Notes: a model not told the origin generated them from the letters alone. A stretch of DNA of 6,748 nucleotides from Vicinamibacteria bacterium (GCA_025937075.1 JAICSD010000250.1:1-6748), one strand, 5' to 3'; counted from the stretch's first letter, positions 1 through 6,077 are shown. Numbers and translations are program-made.

Positions 1-63
1 CAATTGCTCGACAACATGGCGGCCGACGTTGCCCGTGCCGCCGATGACGAGGATACGGTTCAC
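1..63 (-). CDS. NmrA-type NAD(P)-binding atypical SDR, N-terminal fragment
   Basis: Only the first 21 codons are inside the window; the gene continues past the left edge. From a GTG start the residues read VNRILVIGGTGNVGRHVVEQ, a beta strand followed by the glycine-rich GGTGxxGR loop that binds NAD(P) in Rossmann folds. This variant is typical of NmrA-like and other atypical short-chain dehydrogenases, which serve as reductases, epimerases or redox-sensing non-enzymes. The substrate cannot be judged without the C-terminal part. The start is supported by a 4-bp GTGA overlap with the stop of the upstream 38-residue ORF and by the fact that the motif sits directly at the N terminus, as usual for the family. 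No strong ribosome binding site is visible, so translation is probably coupled to the upstream peptide. Confidence 0.8.
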   Translation of the reverse strand, partial: MNRILVIGGTGNVGRHVVEQL

Positions 64-176
64 GAGCCCACGAGAACCTTGATCCCGTAAAGGAGCGCCG
101 CAGCAGCCAATGCGGCGGCGATCAGTCCGACCCTGCCATTCTGCAGCCACCGTTCGTACTTTCCGGCACCTGGCAT
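60..176 (-). CDS. Small single-span membrane protein, 38 aa
   Basis: This short ORF begins with ATG and encodes a charged N-terminal segment (MPGAGKYERWLQNGR), one hydrophobic stretch of about 18 residues (roughly residues 16-33, rich in Ala, Leu, Ile and Val) and a short tail ending VGS. A clear Shine-Dalgarno sequence, AGGAGA, lies about 6 bases before the ATG, and the stop overlaps the GTG start of the SDR-like gene by 4 bp. Both favour a real translated gene over chance. I do not recognise a family. The positive N-terminal segment could keep that end in the cytoplasm, with the helix in the membrane. It might be a membrane tether or partner of the downstream oxidoreductase, or mainly a coupling leader peptide; this is inference from the overlap alone. 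Confidence 0.6.
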   Translation of the reverse strand: MPGAGKYERWLQNGRVGLIAAALAAAALLYGIKVLVGS

Positions 177-247
177 CACTGTTCTCCTGAAGCGCGCATC
201 CGATTGATTGTCAGCACACCCGCACGCGAAGCGGATCGCGGTGCCAC

Positions 248-877
248 CTACTCAACCGCCAGGAACCGTGCCACTCGTTTCGCCTCCGACCCGCTCGATC
301 CCTTTGCAAGCGCCTGTTCCAGATAAGCGGACGACTTGTATGGGCGTCCGGCTTTGATCTTCTGCACCAGCGACTGGTCTGTACCGGGAATCGTGAGCAG
401 ATCGGCGTCGGACGCGGTGTTCGCGTTCATCGGGATGAAGCAGTACTGCGCGAGCTTCGCGGTCGCCTCCGCGCCGACATACTTGCCGATCTCGCGATCG
501 AACTGCGCCCAGCTCCTCCACGGCCGGTACTCCGCGAATTCGTGCGTCATGCGGCGTCCCGCGCCGGGCACGAGCAGAATCTCCTCCGGCGTGGCCGTAT
601 TCAGGTTGATGTGCACGAACGCCCGCGGATAGAGCTCCATCGCCTGCTGCGGCGTCAGACCCTGGCTCACGAGCAGCGCGTTCAACTCGGTGATGCTGCC
701 GAACGGGCGCTTCGCGACGATCGCCTTGGCGATCGCGGGCGTCATGTTCGGCATGCCCCCGAGGTCCTTCTCCGCAACCGCGTTGATGTCCACGACGCCC
801 TGCGACTTGCCGACCTGGGCAAGCGCGACGCTGGAAGCGACAACTGCGATCGCCAGGGCAGTGACGATGGCTCTCAT
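248..877 (-). CDS. Secreted protein with three ComEA-like helix-hairpin-helix repeats
   Basis: The protein has 209 residues. Residues 1-20 form a signal peptide (MRAIVTALAIAVVASSVALA, likely cleaved before Gln21). Three helix-hairpin-helix units follow at about 28-70, 88-133 and 148-190. The second shows the ComEA-type signature INLNTATPEEILLVPGAG at about 90-107, and the third has the related NANTASDADLLTIPGT at 151-166. Such motifs bind DNA backbone non-specifically in ComEA, the periplasmic DNA receptor of natural transformation, and also occur in T2SK-like and uncharacterised exported proteins. The start is set by AAGGAG about 8 bases upstream of ATG and by an ATGA overlap with the upstream membrane-protein gene. 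Longer readings into that gene lose the signal peptide. Whether it binds DNA is unproven. The first repeat is degenerate, with GMPNMT in place of the usual PGIG turn. Confidence 0.85.
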   Translation of the reverse strand: MRAIVTALAIAVVASSVALAQVGKSQGVVDINAVAEKDLGGMPNMTPAIAKAIVAKRPFGSITELNALLVSQGLTPQQAMELYPRAFVHINLNTATPEEILLVPGAGRRMTHEFAEYRPWRSWAQFDREIGKYVGAEATAKLAQYCFIPMNANTASDADLLTIPGTDQSLVQKIKAGRPYKSSAYLEQALAKGSSGSEAKRVARFLAVE

Positions 878-1356
878 CGAGTAGCTCCTTCTCGTTGTGC
901 ACCAGCGCGCAGCGCCGGGTGCCGATAGAGATATGCAAGGCCGAGCAGCCCGAGCTGCGCCATGACGCCGGGTGCGAGCGCCGGCGGAGACTTCGCGGCC
1001 AGTACCTTCCACATCAGCGCACGCCCCTTCAAGGCGGGATCGCTCTCGAGCTGGTATTCGACGTTCGCACGGTAGTGAAGCACGATCCCGAAGCCACCCG
1101 CCACCACGAACAGCAGCATCAGCACCCGCAACACGCGCACGGTTCGGGCCGTGCACCGCACGGCGTGCCACACCAATGTCACGAGCGCGGCGGCCAGCAT
1201 GGCGAGCGGAATGAGTTGAAGCGCGCCTTCGACGTGCTTCAGCAGGACCAGTTCGACAGACGTGCCGGCGATGCCGAGGATCAGGATGCCGAGCAGCAGT
1301 CGTCGCAGCGTGCGCAGCGTGGCTGGCGCCGTCGCGGCGAGGGCCTCGTCCATCAT
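874..1356 (-). CDS. Four-span inner-membrane protein of unknown function
   Basis: This ORF of 160 residues shows four hydrophobic segments, at about 20-38, 47-66, 76-94 and 128-144, joined by short Arg-rich loops (for example RCTARTVRVLR near 68-78). Between spans 3 and 4 lies a soluble segment of about 30 residues starting HYRANVEYQLESDP. I do not recognise a named family. I chose the ATG at 1356, with a second ATG directly after it, because AGGTGG lies 5 bases upstream. An in-frame GTG at 1365 would add three residues but overlaps that site and has no binding site of its own. The stop overlaps the start of the HhH gene by 4 bp (ATGA), and the HhH ribosome binding site lies in its last codons. 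The two are therefore probably co-transcribed and translationally coupled, which suggests a membrane partner for the exported HhH protein. Confidence 0.75.
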   Translation of the reverse strand: MMDEALAATAPATLRTLRRLLLGILILGIAGTSVELVLLKHVEGALQLIPLAMLAAALVTLVWHAVRCTARTVRVLRVLMLLFVVAGGFGIVLHYRANVEYQLESDPALKGRALMWKVLAAKSPPALAPGVMAQLGLLGLAYLYRHPALRAGAQREGATR

Positions 1357-1395
1357 CCTGCCCACCTATTACGACATGCCGATGCCGGCTGCTTA

Positions 1396-1448
1396 CGCGA
1401 CGCCTCTCGGTCACGCCACACCGCGGCGCGGACTGGAGTGGCGTCGCG
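1396..1448. repeat. Inverted repeat in intergenic gap
   Basis: The 94-bp gap between the membrane-protein start and the sulfatase-like tail contains a perfect 9-bp inverted repeat, CGCGACGCC (1396-1404) and GGCGTCGCG (1440-1448). The 35-nt spacer can itself form a small CGCC/GGCG hairpin (1414-1428). No T-run follows on the minus strand, so it is not a canonical intrinsic terminator. It could be a remnant structure, a weak terminator of the upstream unit, or chance in GC-rich DNA. I see nothing else in this gap. Confidence 0.3.
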
Positions 1449-1451
1449 CAA

Positions 1452-1721
1452 TTATTTCATCGTTTTGGAAGCCTGGTGCGCAGCTCGCTCGTACGCGACC
1501 CACGCCTCCAGAAACTCTGCGTACTCCCGACTCTCATTGGGATACAGCCGCGACAGATCGACAGCCTCGTCAGGATCGTCGTCGACGTCGAACCATCTGG
1601 AACGCCCGGACCGCAGGTCGTGGATAAACTTGCGCGGGCCGTCGCGGAAGCCCACCAGCGGCAGCGAATAATCCGTGAAGAACAGCGACAGTCGCGGTCG
1701 CCCATCGAGCAGGCGGTGCAC
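1452..1721 (-). pseudogene. Stranded sulfatase C-terminal fragment
   Basis: This reading frame encodes about 89 residues that resemble only the last portion of type I sulfatases or related alkaline-phosphatase-superfamily enzymes. These end with a strand pair reporting the agent's state (FFTDYSLPLVGFRDGPRKFI, residues 14-33), then a WFDVDDDPDEAVDLS segment (43-57) matching the family's LYDLxxDPxExxNL pattern, then an amphipathic helix. Full sulfatases have about 450-600 residues; the catalytic N-terminal domain with the formylglycine Cys/Ser motif is absent. No alternative frame upstream carries the missing part, because the anti-sigma gene begins there. The only start is a GTG with no good ribosome binding site. 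The frame is continuous with the anti-sigma gene, separated by one TGA and five codons. Most likely it is a remnant left by deletion or rearrangement. A small functional gene, or a readthrough extension of the anti-sigma factor, is less likely. Confidence 0.5.
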
Positions 1722-1736
1722 TATAGCCGCAATTGC

Positions 1737-1988
1737 TCAGCTCGTGTCCCGTCCGATCCGCTTGTCGCGCAGAAACGCCCGAAGCGAGCGCTGAACGTCG
1801 GCAGGAATGCCTGTCGCGGTCGCCTCGCGGACGATGCGCGGCGTCTCGCAATACGCAGCGATGAAGGCGGCGCAGCGGGCGCAGCCGGCCACGTGTGCGT
1901 CGAGGGCTTCACGGACCTCCGCCGCGACGACGCCTTCCAGATATTCCATCAGCAGGTCGACGCCGGACACGCAAGCGATCTGGTTCAT
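1737..1988 (-). CDS. Soluble zinc-binding anti-sigma factor (ZAS / zf-HC2 type)
   Basis: The protein has 83 residues. An early Cys (Cys6) and the HVAGCARC segment (His32, Cys36, Cys39) give the Cys and HxxxCxxC zinc ligands of the ZAS domain, which binds and inactivates group IV (ECF) sigma factors. The helix between them (DLLMEYLEGVVAAEVREALD) fits the sigma-binding fold. There is no transmembrane segment, and the short C-terminal part (residues 48-83) is charged, so this is a cytoplasmic rather than membrane-anchored anti-sigma factor. In the family, soluble members such as RsrA or ChrR respond to thiol oxidation or reactive oxygen; that role here is inferred, not shown. Its ATG overlaps the sigma stop codon (ATGA), giving the fixed sigma/anti-sigma stoichiometry usual for these pairs. 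Confidence 0.88.
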   Translation of the reverse strand: MNQIACVSGVDLLMEYLEGVVAAEVREALDAHVAGCARCAAFIAAYCETPRIVREATATGIPADVQRSLRAFLRDKRIGRDTS

Positions 1989-2590
1989 CGCTTCGCCCCC
2001 ACCAGCTCACTCAAGTAGCCCCGAATCATCAACCGCGCGCGGTGTACGCGCTGGCGTACCGCCGCGGGCTCGATGCCCAACACCTGCGCAACATCAGCGG
2101 TGGACATTTCCTCCAGATCGCGAAGCACGAACGCATCCCCATACAGATCCGGCAGCCGTGCGATGACCGCCCGCGCCTTCTCCGCGAGGAACTGGCGGTC
2201 CAGCAGCTCCTCGGCGCGCGACGCCGCCTGCAGTTCCGCTGGCGTTTCCACGTGAACGCCGTCCGCATCGAACCGCGGCAGGTACGCCTCCAGCGATTCT
2301 GCGGGGCGCCGGGCACGCGCACGCCGCAGCATCAGCGCCGCATTGGTCGCAATGCGGTACACCCACGTGCCGAAGTGCGACTCGCCGCGGAATGCGGGAA
2401 GATGACGATAGATCTGCAGGAAGGTTTCCTGAAGCACGTCCGGCGCGTCGGTATCGCTCGTCAGGCGGCACGCGAGCCGAAAGACGCGCCCTTCGTACCG
2501 CGTGACGATCGCTTCGAAGGCACGGTCGTCACCGGCCGCGGCCCGGGCGGCCAGCGCTTCGTCCGTTGGTTCTGCTGCAGGAACGACCAT
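1985..2590 (-). CDS. ECF (group IV) RNA polymerase sigma factor
   Basis: This 201-residue protein has the two-domain layout of extracytoplasmic-function sigma factors. Region 2 spans about 20-92: AFEAIVTRYEGRVFRLACRL, the DAPDVLQETFLQIYRHL core-binding helix, and FGTWVYRIATNAALMLRR, which contacts the -10 element. Region 4 spans about 138-192: ARLPDLYGDAFVLRDLEEMS, then the helix-turn-helix TADVAQVLGIEPAAVRQRVHRAR that reads the -35 element. The linker of about 40 residues (95-135) is acidic and Glu-rich. The factor would direct core polymerase to a small stress regulon. The start ATG lies 11 bp after the DUF1059 stop and lacks a strong ribosome binding site, which suggests coupling to that gene. 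The downstream ZAS gene overlaps its stop by 4 bp and is the presumed inhibitor. No clear GGAAC-type ECF promoter is visible upstream, so autoregulation cannot be claimed. Confidence 0.95.
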   Translation of the reverse strand: MVVPAAEPTDEALAARAAAGDDRAFEAIVTRYEGRVFRLACRLTSDTDAPDVLQETFLQIYRHLPAFRGESHFGTWVYRIATNAALMLRRARARRPAESLEAYLPRFDADGVHVETPAELQAASRAEELLDRQFLAEKARAVIARLPDLYGDAFVLRDLEEMSTADVAQVLGIEPAAVRQRVHRARLMIRGYLSELVGAKR

Positions 2591-2601
2591 GCCGATCGAA
2601 T

Positions 2602-2793
2602 CTATCGCGTCTTGATGGCGGCTTTGACCTTCGCCGCGAGCTCCGGGGTGATCTCGGTGACACCGTGTTCCTGCGCCGCGTGCGCCGCGACCTGCTTCAC
2701 GAGGTCTTCCTCGGTCGATGCAGTCGCGGTGAACGTGCAGTCGGGCACGATATCCGCGCAGGCAATGCGCTTCAATGCCGGTTCACTTGCCAT
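2602..2793 (-). CDS. DUF1059 small protein
   Basis: This is a 63-residue soluble protein. Cys12 and Cys19 (CADIVPDC), the acidic TASTEEDLVKQVAAHAAQEHG stretch with His38 and His43, and the closing TPELAAKVKAAI helix match the DUF1059 pattern (two cysteines about six residues apart, then an EEL/V...HA..xHG helix). The function of the family is unknown; it is often an isolated cytoplasmic protein of 55-65 residues. The start is firm: a full AAAGGAGG Shine-Dalgarno (2799-2806) lies 5 bases before the ATG, and starting further upstream would run into the divergent promoter. It precedes the ECF sigma gene by only 11 bp on the same strand, so it is probably the first gene of that operon. The Cys and His residues could bind metal or sense redox state, in keeping with a thiol-type anti-sigma factor, but this is speculation. 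Confidence 0.88.
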   Translation of the reverse strand: MASEPALKRIACADIVPDCTFTATASTEEDLVKQVAAHAAQEHGVTEITPELAAKVKAAIKTR

Positions 2794-2836
2794 GGCCGCC
2801 TCCTTTCTCTGGTCTTTCGATGCCTGCACGGATCGC

Positions 2837-2867
2837 GTGTGACACGTGGAGCAGGCGTCTGTCACAC
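2837..2867. promoter_or_regulatory. Candidate palindromic operator in divergent promoter region
   Basis: Between the divergent DUF1059 and MOSC genes lies a perfect 8-bp inverted repeat, GTGTGACA (2837-2844) and TGTCACAC (2860-2867), with a 15-bp spacer and half-site centres 23 bp apart, about two helical turns. The left arm itself contains GTGT-G-ACAC and an overlapping CACGTG. Position and symmetry suit a dimeric regulator controlling one or both genes. The TGTGA/TCACA halves recall CRP/FNR sites, but the spacing is too wide for a single such site. No confident -35/-10 pair can be assigned in this GC-rich stretch. Confidence 0.4.
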
Positions 2868-2897
2868 CGGCAGCGGACGCGGCATCACAACGATGGA

Positions 2898-3566
2898 ATG
2901 ACGCTGTACGTGGCCGGCTTGTGGCGCTACCCCGTGAAGACGCTCGCGGGCGAGTCCCTGAACGAAACACTCGTCGACGAAAACGGCATTGCCGGCGATC
3001 GTATCGTGCGCGTACGCGGTCCCGAGGGCGTGCGCACCGCGCGCCGGTACTGGCGGCTCCTCGGCTTGCGCGCGACCCTGCGCCCGGGCAACCGCCCGCT
3101 CATCGACGGCTATGCGTGGGACAGCCCCGAAGCGCTTGCGCTGGTGAAACGCGCCGCGGGTGACGATGCGTGGCTCGAAGCGGTGACGGGCCAGGACGGA
3201 TTCGATATCCTGCCGCTGCTGGTCGCGACGGACGGTGCCGTGGCGGCGCTTGGACGAGACGTCCGGCGCCTGCGCCCGAACATCCTCATCGGCGGTGTCG
3301 ACGGGCTCGACGAACGGGATTGGGCGGGTGCCCGCCTGCTGATCGGAGACCTCGTCGTCCGCATCGATGCCCTGCGGAACCGGTGTGTCATGACGACCGT
3401 GGATCCCGACACGCTCGACCGCGATCCCGAGGTGCTGCGCGACATCGTGCGGCGGTTTGGCGGCCGCTTCGCGCTCGACGCGGACGCCGTCCACCCGGGG
3501 AGAATTCGCGTCGGTGACACGGTGACGCTCGTCCGTCCGGCAGTTCGCAGCGCAGGCGCGGCCTGA
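2898..3566 (+). CDS. MOSC-domain protein
   Basis: This 222-residue cytosolic protein begins with a short MOSC N-terminal beta-barrel segment (VAGLWRYPVKTLAGESL, residues 5-21, including the typical YPVKTLAGE), followed by DENGIAGDRIVRVR. The MOSC domain proper covers about 100-212: FDILPLLVATDGAVAALG, DVRRLRPNILI (121-131), the WAGARLLIG strand, and NRCVMTTVDPDTLDRDP with the conserved Cys163. In the family (MoCo sulfurase C-terminal domain, mARC, YiiM/YcbX) this cysteine binds or transfers sulfur in molybdenum-cofactor enzymes or detoxification. The length suits stand-alone bacterial members; there is no fused ferredoxin. The first in-frame ATG that keeps the N-terminal strand is used, and its ribosome binding site is weak. 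It ends 10 bp from the convergent secreted-protein gene, with no obvious terminator hairpin between. It is divergent from DUF1059, and any regulatory link would run through the shared palindrome. Confidence 0.92.
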   Translation: MTLYVAGLWRYPVKTLAGESLNETLVDENGIAGDRIVRVRGPEGVRTARRYWRLLGLRATLRPGNRPLIDGYAWDSPEALALVKRAAGDDAWLEAVTGQDGFDILPLLVATDGAVAALGRDVRRLRPNILIGGVDGLDERDWAGARLLIGDLVVRIDALRNRCVMTTVDPDTLDRDPEVLRDIVRRFGGRFALDADAVHPGRIRVGDTVTLVRPAVRSAGAA

Positions 3567-3576
3567 CGATCGCGGT

Positions 3577-4842
3577 TCACGACCCGCAGTGCTGCTGTTC
3601 GATCTGGTTCACTTTGTCCTGGAACGCTGCAACCCACCCGTCGATGCCGGTGTAGGTCTGACCGGATCGTTTGTCGCGAAACTCGTTCGTGTCGCCAACC
3701 TCCTGCACGCGCGCGGCCTCGAAGATGGCGCGGATGTGATCGGGCGTCAGGCGCTTCAGCTGTGCGAGCAGGAACTGGCGTCCGGCTTCGCTGATCAATG
3801 GGTTCTCCTCCGCCTCCGCGCCGGCCGAACCCGATACGGAGATGTTCCCGTGGCAACCGGAGCCGCCATCCGTGCCAGGCTTCGTCGGCGAAGCAAACAC
3901 GCGGTTGTCGGCCCACTCCTTCAAATTGATCTTCGAGGACGTGCGCCGGGTGAACTGGCCCGCGCCGCCAAACGTCGCTCCGACATCCTGGATGGTGACC
4001 ACCGCGTCTCCCGCACACGCCTGCTGGCCCGCATGTTCGAACAGCACGGCCAACTTGAAGTTCCCGGTATCGCCGGGCGACAGATCGTGAAAATCGCCCT
4101 TCGAGACATCGATCGGTCCGCGACAGACGAGGCGCTGCTGCGAGTGCTTGCGATCCCCGTGCTGGATGAAGACGGCCAACAGCGCCAGCGCGTCGAAGTG
4201 CGTGCGCTGGCTGACGCGGAGCGCACCGGGCGGCAGCGCGCGAATCGCGCTGTCGAGCTCACCGAAGCGCCACCCCTGTTCCGGATCCTTGCTGGACGTG
4301 ATGATCGTGCCCACGTAGTGCGGCTCGAACGCCGCGGGGTACCGTCGCGTCGCGCGAGGGCCTTCGCCCGTCGCCGGGTTGGCGGGACAGTCGAGGCAAT
4401 TGACGATGACCGAGAACATCGGATCCGCGTCGAAGCCGAGCGCCCACATGAGCCGTGTCGCAACGACTTCCGCAAACACCTCGCGGTTGCCGTGCGCCGG
4501 GCCGTCGTAGTACTTGATCCGGATCGACGTGCCGTCCGGCGTCCGGCACGTGAACTTCGCGGTCGCGCCGCCAAGCTCCGACCCGGGCCGCTCGAAGCGG
4601 CAATCGATTGGGTTTCCGGTCGCCCCCTGCAGGATGGCCTCGGGAATCACCGCGGGCGGACCTTCCTTGATCTGTTCCGGCGTCAGCGGTCCAGGATCAT
4701 GCCAAATCACCGCATGGGCGAGATAGTCGTTGCGCTCCGCCTTGTGCGCATAGATGAAGGCAGGAGGCTGTGTCTGAGCCGTAAACGTCGTCCCGAGCAC
4801 GAGACTGCACACCACCATCGACAGCAGATGCCGCATCGCCAT
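3577..4842 (-). CDS. Secreted protein with kinase-like motif layout
   Basis: This 421-residue protein starts with a signal peptide (about residues 1-22, MAMRHLLSMVVCSLVLGTTFTA) after a strong GGAGGTGA ribosome binding site. The mature part holds several cysteines (81, 99, 149, 152, 240, 276, 330, 419), consistent with disulfides outside the cytoplasm. I recognise no named family, but the order of motifs resembles protein-kinase-like folds such as HipA or FAM20: a strand lysine in IRIKYYDG (Lys110), a helix glutamate in NREVFAEVVATRLMWALG (Glu121 or Glu125), a catalytic-loop-like HGDRKHSQQRLVC (228-240, Asp230), and a metal-loop-like IQDVGATFGG (284-293, Asp286). The usual Asn of the catalytic loop appears as Gln, so activity is uncertain. 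It follows the patatin gene by 62 bp on the same strand, which includes a TATGCT -10-like element, so it may be in the operon or have its own promoter. The kinase reading is inference from pattern only. Confidence 0.75.
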   Translation of the reverse strand: MAMRHLLSMVVCSLVLGTTFTAQTQPPAFIYAHKAERNDYLAHAVIWHDPGPLTPEQIKEGPPAVIPEAILQGATGNPIDCRFERPGSELGGATAKFTCRTPDGTSIRIKYYDGPAHGNREVFAEVVATRLMWALGFDADPMFSVIVNCLDCPANPATGEGPRATRRYPAAFEPHYVGTIITSSKDPEQGWRFGELDSAIRALPPGALRVSQRTHFDALALLAVFIQHGDRKHSQQRLVCRGPIDVSKGDFHDLSPGDTGNFKLAVLFEHAGQQACAGDAVVTIQDVGATFGGAGQFTRRTSSKINLKEWADNRVFASPTKPGTDGGSGCHGNISVSGSAGAEAEENPLISEAGRQFLLAQLKRLTPDHIRAIFEAARVQEVGDTNEFRDKRSGQTYTGIDGWVAAFQDKVNQIEQQHCGS

Positions 4843-4904
4843 GGCTCACCTCCGTCCGAGTGCGGCGGCAGCATACACCTCAACGCTCGAGGTTGGGGAA
4901 AAAC

Positions 4905-6077
4905 TTAGACGGCTGAGCTCGGATAGGGAAAGCTCATCGGTGGCCGAAGGCTTCCGTCGACGTGCCGACGTATGGCCGCGTCACAGATCGCGTAGCCCCA
5001 ATTGATGAGGCGCTCCTGCGTTTGCTCTTCCAGGCGCTCGAGACGCGTCGGCGTTCTGGCGAGAACGGTCGTCCTGTCGAACGGACACGGCAGCGCACTC
5101 GGCGCGCCGTATTCGGCAATGTCGGACCGGATACCCCAGTACGTGCCCGTCCGATCGCCCGACTCGAACGAGCCGATCACCTGACGCGTGCGCAGGCTGC
5201 GCACCTGGTTATCGATGATGTCGTTGATGCGAATGGCGTGACGCGCCCAGTCGATGTGCGGCGCTCCCTCGGCCTGCAGCTTGCCGCCGCCGTCGCTGAC
5301 GAGCACCGTCTGATATTTCTTCCAGGCGGTCTCGAGACCGAGGTTGTCGTACACGCCGCCGTCGCTCAGAAAGGCGCGCGAGAGAAACGGCTCGCGGTGC
5401 AGATCCTCCGAGTCGAGCCCCGAGGGGGGCGCCCACGAACCCGGATCGATCTCGAGCTGCAACGGCGACAGCACGGGAGGAAACGCCGACGACGCCGCGA
5501 CGGCCACGGCCAGCTCGAAGGCTGGATTGAGGACCTGCCCGACGTGGTAGTCCGCCGCGAACGGACGCGAGAAGCGAAACAACGCACCCGTCTGAACGCT
5601 GGTCGCGTTGATCACGAAGCGGGGCGGATCGGGCGGAAGATCCTGCAGCGTCGACGCGCCGAAGAGGTGCTTGCGATAGGCGGCCACGATCTTGTCGGAG
5701 ATGCTGCCTGGCAACAGCACGCCGCCGATCACCGCGCCGGCATCGATTGTGTTCCCGGCGAGCGCACGCAGCGGCTGTACGACCTCTGCGTCGAAGGCAC
5801 CCGACACCCCTGCCGCATCGAAGGCCAGCCGCGCCCATTTCAGACCGAGGACGCCGGCCGTGATCGAGCCGCCCGAGACGGACGAGACCCGATCGAGCTG
5901 CGGGAGATATCCGATTTCGTTCAGCCGCCACAGCGCGCCCAGATGAAACAACATCGCGCGATAGCCGCCGCCAGAGAGGCACAACGCGATACCTGGCTGC
6001 GGCGCGCCGAGATCGTCGTGATCCGACCCGGTGTCGACGGTCTGGACCGGTGCGCCGCACTCGAGCCGCTCAGGCAT
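4905..6077 (-). CDS. Patatin-like phospholipase
   Basis: This 390-residue protein carries the patatin signature. The oxyanion-hole loop is LSGGGYRAMLFHLGAL (34-49), the nucleophile elbow RVSSVSGGSITAG (63-75) has Ser68, a conserved ASSAFPPVLSP block follows at 195-205, and the catalytic aspartate lies in LSDGGVYDNLGLE (Asp239). Patatins use this Ser-Asp dyad to release fatty acids from phospholipids or other acyl esters. The position two before the nucleophile is Ser, not the classical Gly of GxSxG, as in some patatin subgroups. No signal peptide or membrane span is seen, so it is probably cytosolic or peripheral at the membrane. The C-terminal 90 residues (a tail rich in Arg and Glu, then PPMSFPYPSSAV) are not assigned. 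The ATG overlaps the end of the upstream hydrolase by 8 bp with a weak binding site, which suggests translational coupling. No CD-NTase is nearby, so a CBASS effector role is unsupported. Confidence 0.92.
   Translation of the reverse strand: MPERLECGAPVQTVDTGSDHDDLGAPQPGIALCLSGGGYRAMLFHLGALWRLNEIGYLPQLDRVSSVSGGSITAGVLGLKWARLAFDAAGVSGAFDAEVVQPLRALAGNTIDAGAVIGGVLLPGSISDKIVAAYRKHLFGASTLQDLPPDPPRFVINATSVQTGALFRFSRPFAADYHVGQVLNPAFELAVAVAASSAFPPVLSPLQLEIDPGSWAPPSGLDSEDLHREPFLSRAFLSDGGVYDNLGLETAWKKYQTVLVSDGGGKLQAEGAPHIDWARHAIRINDIIDNQVRSLRTRQVIGSFESGDRTGTYWGIRSDIAEYGAPSALPCPFDRTTVLARTPTRLERLEEQTQERLINWGYAICDAAIRRHVDGSLRPPMSFPYPSSAV

Noticed and set aside
878..1414. N-terminal extension of the HhH frame through the membrane-protein gene
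   Set aside because: The extension is Arg/Ala/His-rich shadow coding. The real start has a signal peptide, a ribosome binding site and an ATGA junction.
2839..2853. CSTCH heme c-like motif in a minus-strand frame upstream of the DUF1059 start
   Set aside because: It lies upstream of a firm start with a consensus ribosome binding site, has no signal peptide, and coincides with the palindrome in the divergent promoter region. It is a chance product of that sequence.
4877..4893. Small hairpin ACCTC/GAGGT between the patatin and secreted-protein genes as a terminator
   Set aside because: The stem is only 5 bp and no T-run follows it in the minus direction. The nearby T-run lies before the stem.
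3589..4908. Long plus-strand ORF (439 codons) opposite the secreted protein
   Set aside because: It is Arg-rich with no recognisable motif. The opposite strand has a signal peptide, a strong ribosome binding site and coherent motifs. Long antisense frames are common in GC-rich DNA.
4905..6077. Patatin as a CBASS (CapV-like) anti-phage effector
   Set aside because: No CD-NTase, Cap2/Cap3 or other defence gene is in the window, and the neighbour is a carboxylesterase. The defence role has no support here.
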